From contig CAZKRM010000014.1 in assembly GCA_964555285.1 (NCBI GenBank), positions 1-64,000 of the forward strand: a stretch of 64,000 nt of DNA, read 5' to 3'. The stretch is from JBBIQV01 sp964555285 (GTDB taxonomy: Bacteria > Nitrospirota > Nitrospiria > Nitrospirales > Nitrospiraceae). The position numbers and the translations under genes were made by a program. Below, piece by piece: positions 60,336 through 64,000 of the stretch (position 1 is the first letter of the stretch; each line of letters opens with the position of its first letter). The notes below the pieces were generated by a model. The model saw only the letters and a list, made by a program, of their open reading frames with translations. It was not told the DNA's origin and searched no databases.

Positions 60336-62684
60336 CTACTTAATGGCGACCGCCTTGACTTGTTTGTAGGTGGTGAGACCCTGCAGCACCTTCTCGATAC
60401 CATCCTGGACCAGGGTGGACATGCCTTCCTCGATCGCCGCATTCACCATTTCCTCGGTCTTGGCCTTGTTCTGAATCATCCGCTTCATCCGGTCGGTGCC
60501 GAGCAGCAACTCATGGAGCGCGATCCGTCCCTTGTGGCCGGAGTGATTGCAGGCTTCGCAGCCTTTTCCCCGGAAGAGCTTAAAGTGGTCGTCGTAATGG
60601 ATGCCACGCTTGTCCCACATCTCGGGGCCATAGCCCTGGCGCAGCTCGTCGAACTCTTCCTGCGGCGGATGGTAGGATTCTTTGCAATCTTTGCAGATGC
60701 GTTTGGCTAACCGCTGGGCCATCACACCCAACATGGCATCGGCGAAGCTGAAGGAATCGCAGCCCATGTCCAACAGCCGGGTGATGGTCTCGACCGAGCT
60801 ATTGGTGTGCAAGGTGCTCAAGACCAAATGACCGGTGAGCGACGCCTCAATGCCGATCTCCGCCGTTTCCTTATCCCGCATTTCGCCGACCATGATGACG
60901 TCCGGGTCGGCCCGGAGGAAGGCGCGCATGGCGGCGGCGAACGTGAAGCCGATCTTCGCCTGAACCTGCACCTGGCGCAGGCCATACTGGGTGATTTCGA
61001 CGGGGTCCTCGGCGGTCCAGATTTTCCGCTCGGGCCGGTTGATGTGGCCCAACGTGGAGTGGAGCGTGGTGGTCTTGCCGGATCCGGTGGGTCCGACACA
61101 GAGGATGATGCCATAGGGTTTTTCGGCGATCTTCTTGAGCTCGCGGAGGTTCCGTTCGGAAAAGCCCATCTTATCGATGGGCAGCGGTTCGCTCGCGGCG
61201 AGCAGACGCATGACGATGTCTTCGTTGTACCCGGCCGTAGGGACGGTGGCGACGCGGAGTTCGATCTCTTTGTTCTCTCCCAGTTTGAATTTAATCTTGC
61301 CGTCTTGCGGTTTGCGGCGCTCGGCGATATCGAGGCACGCCATGATCTTCAAGCGGGAGACGATGGCGCGCCGGTAGCTCGGGGGGATCTTCATATACTC
61401 AAAACAACTGCCGTCTACCCGGAACCGGACCAGCGTTTCGCGTTTCTCTCCGTAGGGCTCGATGTGAATGTCCGACACGCCCTGTCGATAGGCGTCCGCG
61501 ATGATCTGGTTGGCTAACCGCACGATGGCGCTGTCGTTCTCATCCAGGCCGGCAGCGGCTGCGTCTTCCGTCGCCTCCAGTTGGGCTTCCGTGACCAACT
61601 CGCCCAGAATGTCCGAAACGTTCTCATTGAGTTTGGAGGTGTCGTCGGCCGGGGCTGTGGAGATGCCGAGGAATTGCGCGATGTCGCGGCGAAGGCTGAC
61701 GGCAAACCGGATGTTGAGTCCTGGGAACGTGCGCTTGATGTCCTGGACGCGATCCAGGTCGCCCGGGTCGTCGGTGAGGATTTCGATCGCGCTCTTGTCG
61801 CGCTTGAGCGGCATCCAGTAGTTCTTCTTGAGATAGTCGATGTTCAGATTCTTGAGCAGTTCCACATCGACAATCGTGCGCTCGCTGTATTCGATATAGG
61901 GGCACTTGTGGAACTGCGCGAGGGACTTGCCGATGTCCCCTTTGGGGACTCTGTATTTCTCGATCAGGAGCGTTTCCATGTCCGTCTGGCCTTTGCGGGA
62001 CTCGGCAATGGCGGCTTCCAACTCGTTCTGGGCAATCCTGTTGTTCGCCACGAGGTAATCGAATTTGGTGGGCGTCTTCTTGGAAAGCTTGCGGAGGTTG
62101 TAGAAGGCGATGCCGAGCGCTTTCGCAATCTCGGCGACGGATTCCTCGTCCTTGCGGGTAAAGCACCCTCCGCTCTTCTTGTTCAACAGCTGCAAGACGC
62201 CCATCAAGTACTTGTTGTCGGCGACGATCGGATAGGTCAGCACCTGTTTCGTCCTGAACCCCGTTTTTTTATCGAAGGAGTGGTTATGGACAAGCGACGT
62301 ATGGATGCCCGACAGCTCGGCCTGGTTGTAGGCGTCGGCGATGTTGACCGGCCGCAGGTATTTGGCGCTGAAACCGGCGAGACTTTCTTCACTGATGGGA
62401 ACGCGAATGACTTGAATGGTGTCGATATCGGGAGTTTTCGAGTAGATCTCTTTCTTGTCCGGGTCCACGGCGTAGATCGTCATTTCTTCTGCGTCGAATA
62501 GACTGAGCATGTCATGGTGTAAATCGAGCAAGATGTGATCGATGTCGCTGGCTGCATGGATTTGGTTGGTGATGCGTTTGACGTGTTCGGCGTACTCGAC
62601 CTTCTGTTGGAGTTCGTGCAGGTTGTGAGGGCTGGCTTTGACTTGCATCAGAAGAGCCGTTCCGGATGAGTCGGGTCGTTCCAC
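60336..62684 (-). CDS. GAF domain-containing GspE/PilB-family ATPase
   Basis: 782 residues (start at 62684, or 62648). Residues about 40-195 form a GAF domain (ILLDLHHDMLSLFDAEEMTIYAVD, VLTYPIVADNKYLMGVLQLLNK). A GspE N-domain follows (about 200-335), then the ATPase with GPTGSGKT near 530-537, AEDPVE, VGEMRDKETA and a His box, and a four-Cys zinc site (CKDC, CEACNH). GAF-linked PilB-type ATPases suggest control by a small ligand such as a cyclic nucleotide. It is not next to other pilus genes, unlike the gspE of the main cluster. Confidence 0.92.
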   Translation of the reverse strand: MERPDSSGTALLMQVKASPHNLHELQQKVEYAEHVKRITNQIHAASDIDHILLDLHHDMLSLFDAEEMTIYAVDPDKKEIYSKTPDIDTIQVIRVPISEESLAGFSAKYLRPVNIADAYNQAELSGIHTSLVHNHSFDKKTGFRTKQVLTYPIVADNKYLMGVLQLLNKKSGGCFTRKDEESVAEIAKALGIAFYNLRKLSKKTPTKFDYLVANNRIAQNELEAAIAESRKGQTDMETLLIEKYRVPKGDIGKSLAQFHKCPYIEYSERTIVDVELLKNLNIDYLKKNYWMPLKRDKSAIEILTDDPGDLDRVQDIKRTFPGLNIRFAVSLRRDIAQFLGISTAPADDTSKLNENVSDILGELVTEAQLEATEDAAAAGLDENDSAIVRLANQIIADAYRQGVSDIHIEPYGEKRETLVRFRVDGSCFEYMKIPPSYRRAIVSRLKIMACLDIAERRKPQDGKIKFKLGENKEIELRVATVPTAGYNEDIVMRLLAASEPLPIDKMGFSERNLRELKKIAEKPYGIILCVGPTGSGKTTTLHSTLGHINRPERKIWTAEDPVEITQYGLRQVQVQAKIGFTFAAAMRAFLRADPDVIMVGEMRDKETAEIGIEASLTGHLVLSTLHTNSSVETITRLLDMGCDSFSFADAMLGVMAQRLAKRICKDCKESYHPPQEEFDELRQGYGPEMWDKRGIHYDDHFKLFRGKGCEACNHSGHKGRIALHELLLGTDRMKRMIQNKAKTEEMVNAAIEEGMSTLVQDGIEKVLQGLTTYKQVKAVAIK

Positions 62685-62848
62685 CTCGATGTGCGTCGCC
62701 GAGATGAAGACCGTCAGTTCGGAATCGCCGAGTGGAACAATCGTGGTTCAGTGTAGCTCAATGTCCTGCGAAGGCAAGGGAAACGCGCTTTCGTACTGGG
62801 CGAGCGGGGCTTCCAGATGGGTGGTGGAAGAGAACGGGTGCTGAGGCC

Positions 62849-64000
62849 TTAGGCCTGTTTGGCGGCTTGGCCGACGACGTTGGCGATGTGCGTCGCAACC
62901 TGATCCGGTGTGAGACGTGTAACGGCTCCGTTCCGTCTCGTTTTGAGTTCGACTGATCCCTGCGCGAGCGCCTTTTCCCCAAGCACGAGCTGAAAGGGTA
63001 CGCCGATCAGGTCTGCGTCGTTGAATTTCACCCCGGCCCGCTCGTCGCGGTCGTCCCAAAGAACTTCGAGACCCCCTGCCGTCAATGAGTCATAGAGAGA
63101 CTGGGCGAGTTCAATCACCTTGGCCGATCCGCCGAGCGGCAAGAGATGCACATGAAACGGCGCGATCGGTAAGGGCCAGATAATGCCTTTGGCATCGTGG
63201 TTCTGCTCGATGGCCGATGCCGCGGTGCGTCCGACGCCGATCCCGTAACAGCCCATCACTGCCGATTGTTCCTGGCCCTGAGGATCCAAGAAGGTCGCAT
63301 TCATGGCCGTGCTGTACTTGGTGCCGAGCATGAACACATGGCCGACTTCGATGCCTTTGGCGACTTTCAGCGTTCCATCCTGGCGCGGGGATGGGTCTCC
63401 CGCACGGGCATTGCGAAGATCGGCGAATTGCTCGACGGTGAAATCGCGATCCCAATTCGCGTTACGATAGTGGGTGTCGGCTTTGTTCCCTCCGACCACG
63501 AAATTCCGCATGGCCTTGATGGTGTGGTCAGCCAAAATCCTGGTTCTTTGTAACCCGATCGGGCCGGCGAATCCGACCGGCGCGCCGGTGATCGTCTGAA
63601 CGGTCTCAGGACCGGCGAGTTCGATGTCGGTCGCACCGAGCAGCCGTTTCAGTTTGATCTCGTTCGCGTCATGGTCGCCGCGGATCAGGACGGCGACCGT
63701 TTCTTTCGCAGTCGAATAGAGCAGGGTCTTGACCAGGCGCTTGGGGCCGATCTTGAGGAACGACGTCACCTCTTCCACGGTCCGGCAGTTCGGAGTCGAG
63801 ACGTGCTGCAGTGGCTGCGGCGGGTAGTCGTCAACACTGGTGGGAGGCAACACCTCAGCCCGCTCGACATTGGCCGCATAGGTCCCCTCGCTACTATAGA
63901 CGATGGTTTCTTCCCCGGTGTCGGCCAGCACCATGAACTCATGCGAGGAGGTGCCGCCGATCAACCCGGTGTCGGCCTCGACGGCGCGAAAGGTCAGTCC
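62849..64000 (-). CDS. proS: Prolyl-tRNA synthetase, C-terminal part (partial)
   Basis: The frame is open to the window end (384 codons), where it encodes GLTFRAVEADTGLIGG, the motif 2-3 region, so the gene continues beyond 64000. The piece contains the editing (YbaK-like) insertion domain (KIGPKRLVKTLLYS, RGDHDANEIKLKRLLG), class II motif 3 (GCYGIGVGRTAASA) and the C-terminal anticodon-binding domain. This is the bacterial long form with proofreading. Its stop is 165 bp upstream of the GAF-ATPase start. Confidence 0.96.
   Translation of the reverse strand, partial: GLTFRAVEADTGLIGGTSSHEFMVLADTGEETIVYSSEGTYAANVERAEVLPPTSVDDYPPQPLQHVSTPNCRTVEEVTSFLKIGPKRLVKTLLYSTAKETVAVLIRGDHDANEIKLKRLLGATDIELAGPETVQTITGAPVGFAGPIGLQRTRILADHTIKAMRNFVVGGNKADTHYRNANWDRDFTVEQFADLRNARAGDPSPRQDGTLKVAKGIEVGHVFMLGTKYSTAMNATFLDPQGQEQSAVMGCYGIGVGRTAASAIEQNHDAKGIIWPLPIAPFHVHLLPLGGSAKVIELAQSLYDSLTAGGLEVLWDDRDERAGVKFNDADLIGVPFQLVLGEKALAQGSVELKTRRNGAVTRLTPDQVATHIANVVGQAAKQA

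Overview
The window is 64 kb of ordinary bacterial chromosome, dense in genes and GC-rich apart from one island. The mix of genes points to Nitrospirota, probably Nitrospira: a pseudopilus/type II-like operon whose secretin carries a cohesin domain, a pyrR-pyrB-pyrC-carA-carB cluster, and many small conserved hypotheticals. That assignment is inference from gene style; there is no rRNA or marker gene in the window that proves it. No rRNA, tRNA or CRISPR array was recognised.

Region 1 (1-12.3 kb) is the end of a surface polysaccharide locus: the C-terminus of a flippase, an AsnB-type amidotransferase, a family 4 glycosyltransferase, GalE, three secreted proteins on the minus strand (two tandem jelly-roll-like paralogues and one protein with four BACON-like repeats plus a fibronectin type III domain), and a WbpA/TviB-type UDP-sugar dehydrogenase. 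Region 2 (12.6-23.1 kb) is one operon for a type II secretion/type IV pilus-like machine: secretin, pseudopilins, LysM lipoprotein, GspF, GspE and PilM/N/O/P-like proteins. proA, a 594-residue unknown and a REC-HDOD regulator follow.

Region 3 (27.7-39.9 kb) is a defence island built on a type I restriction-modification system in the order hsdR - hsdS - hsdM. Other modules lie between its genes: a three-gene unit (TIGR04255 / 143-residue protein / DUF7689), a PD-(D/E)XK nuclease-like protein, a DUF5131 three-Cys protein with its TcmP partner, HicBA, and the C-terminus of an AlbA_2-type ATP-binding protein. The junctions carry scraps of hsd genes: a diverged copy of the hsdR 3' end before hsdS, and two truncated hsdM 5' ends before the real hsdM. 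The scraps, and hsdR itself, carry short palindrome-like inserts that keep the reading frame. This is the most interesting part of the window and looks like repeated cassette exchange inside a restriction locus.

Region 4 (39.9-51.3 kb) is pyrimidine and carbamoyl phosphate synthesis: pyrR, pyrB, pyrC, a DUF4149-like membrane protein, carA, an SppA-like protease, an M48 metalloprotease, carB, greA and a SAM hydrolase family gene. It is preceded by a good promoter and a leader with a strong terminator that a small leader ORF overlaps, so transcription attenuation is likely. Region 5 (51.4-56.4 kb) holds a DEAD-box helicase, a fatty acid desaturase and an RRM RNA-binding protein, a set that suggests cold adaptation, followed by several small hypotheticals, one of which appears to start at a non-AUG codon. 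Region 6 (56.7-64 kb) is an Mla-type lipid transport operon with an ATPase lacking the usual catalytic residues, a TPR lipoprotein, a GAF-containing GspE/PilB ATPase and the C-terminal part of prolyl-tRNA synthetase.
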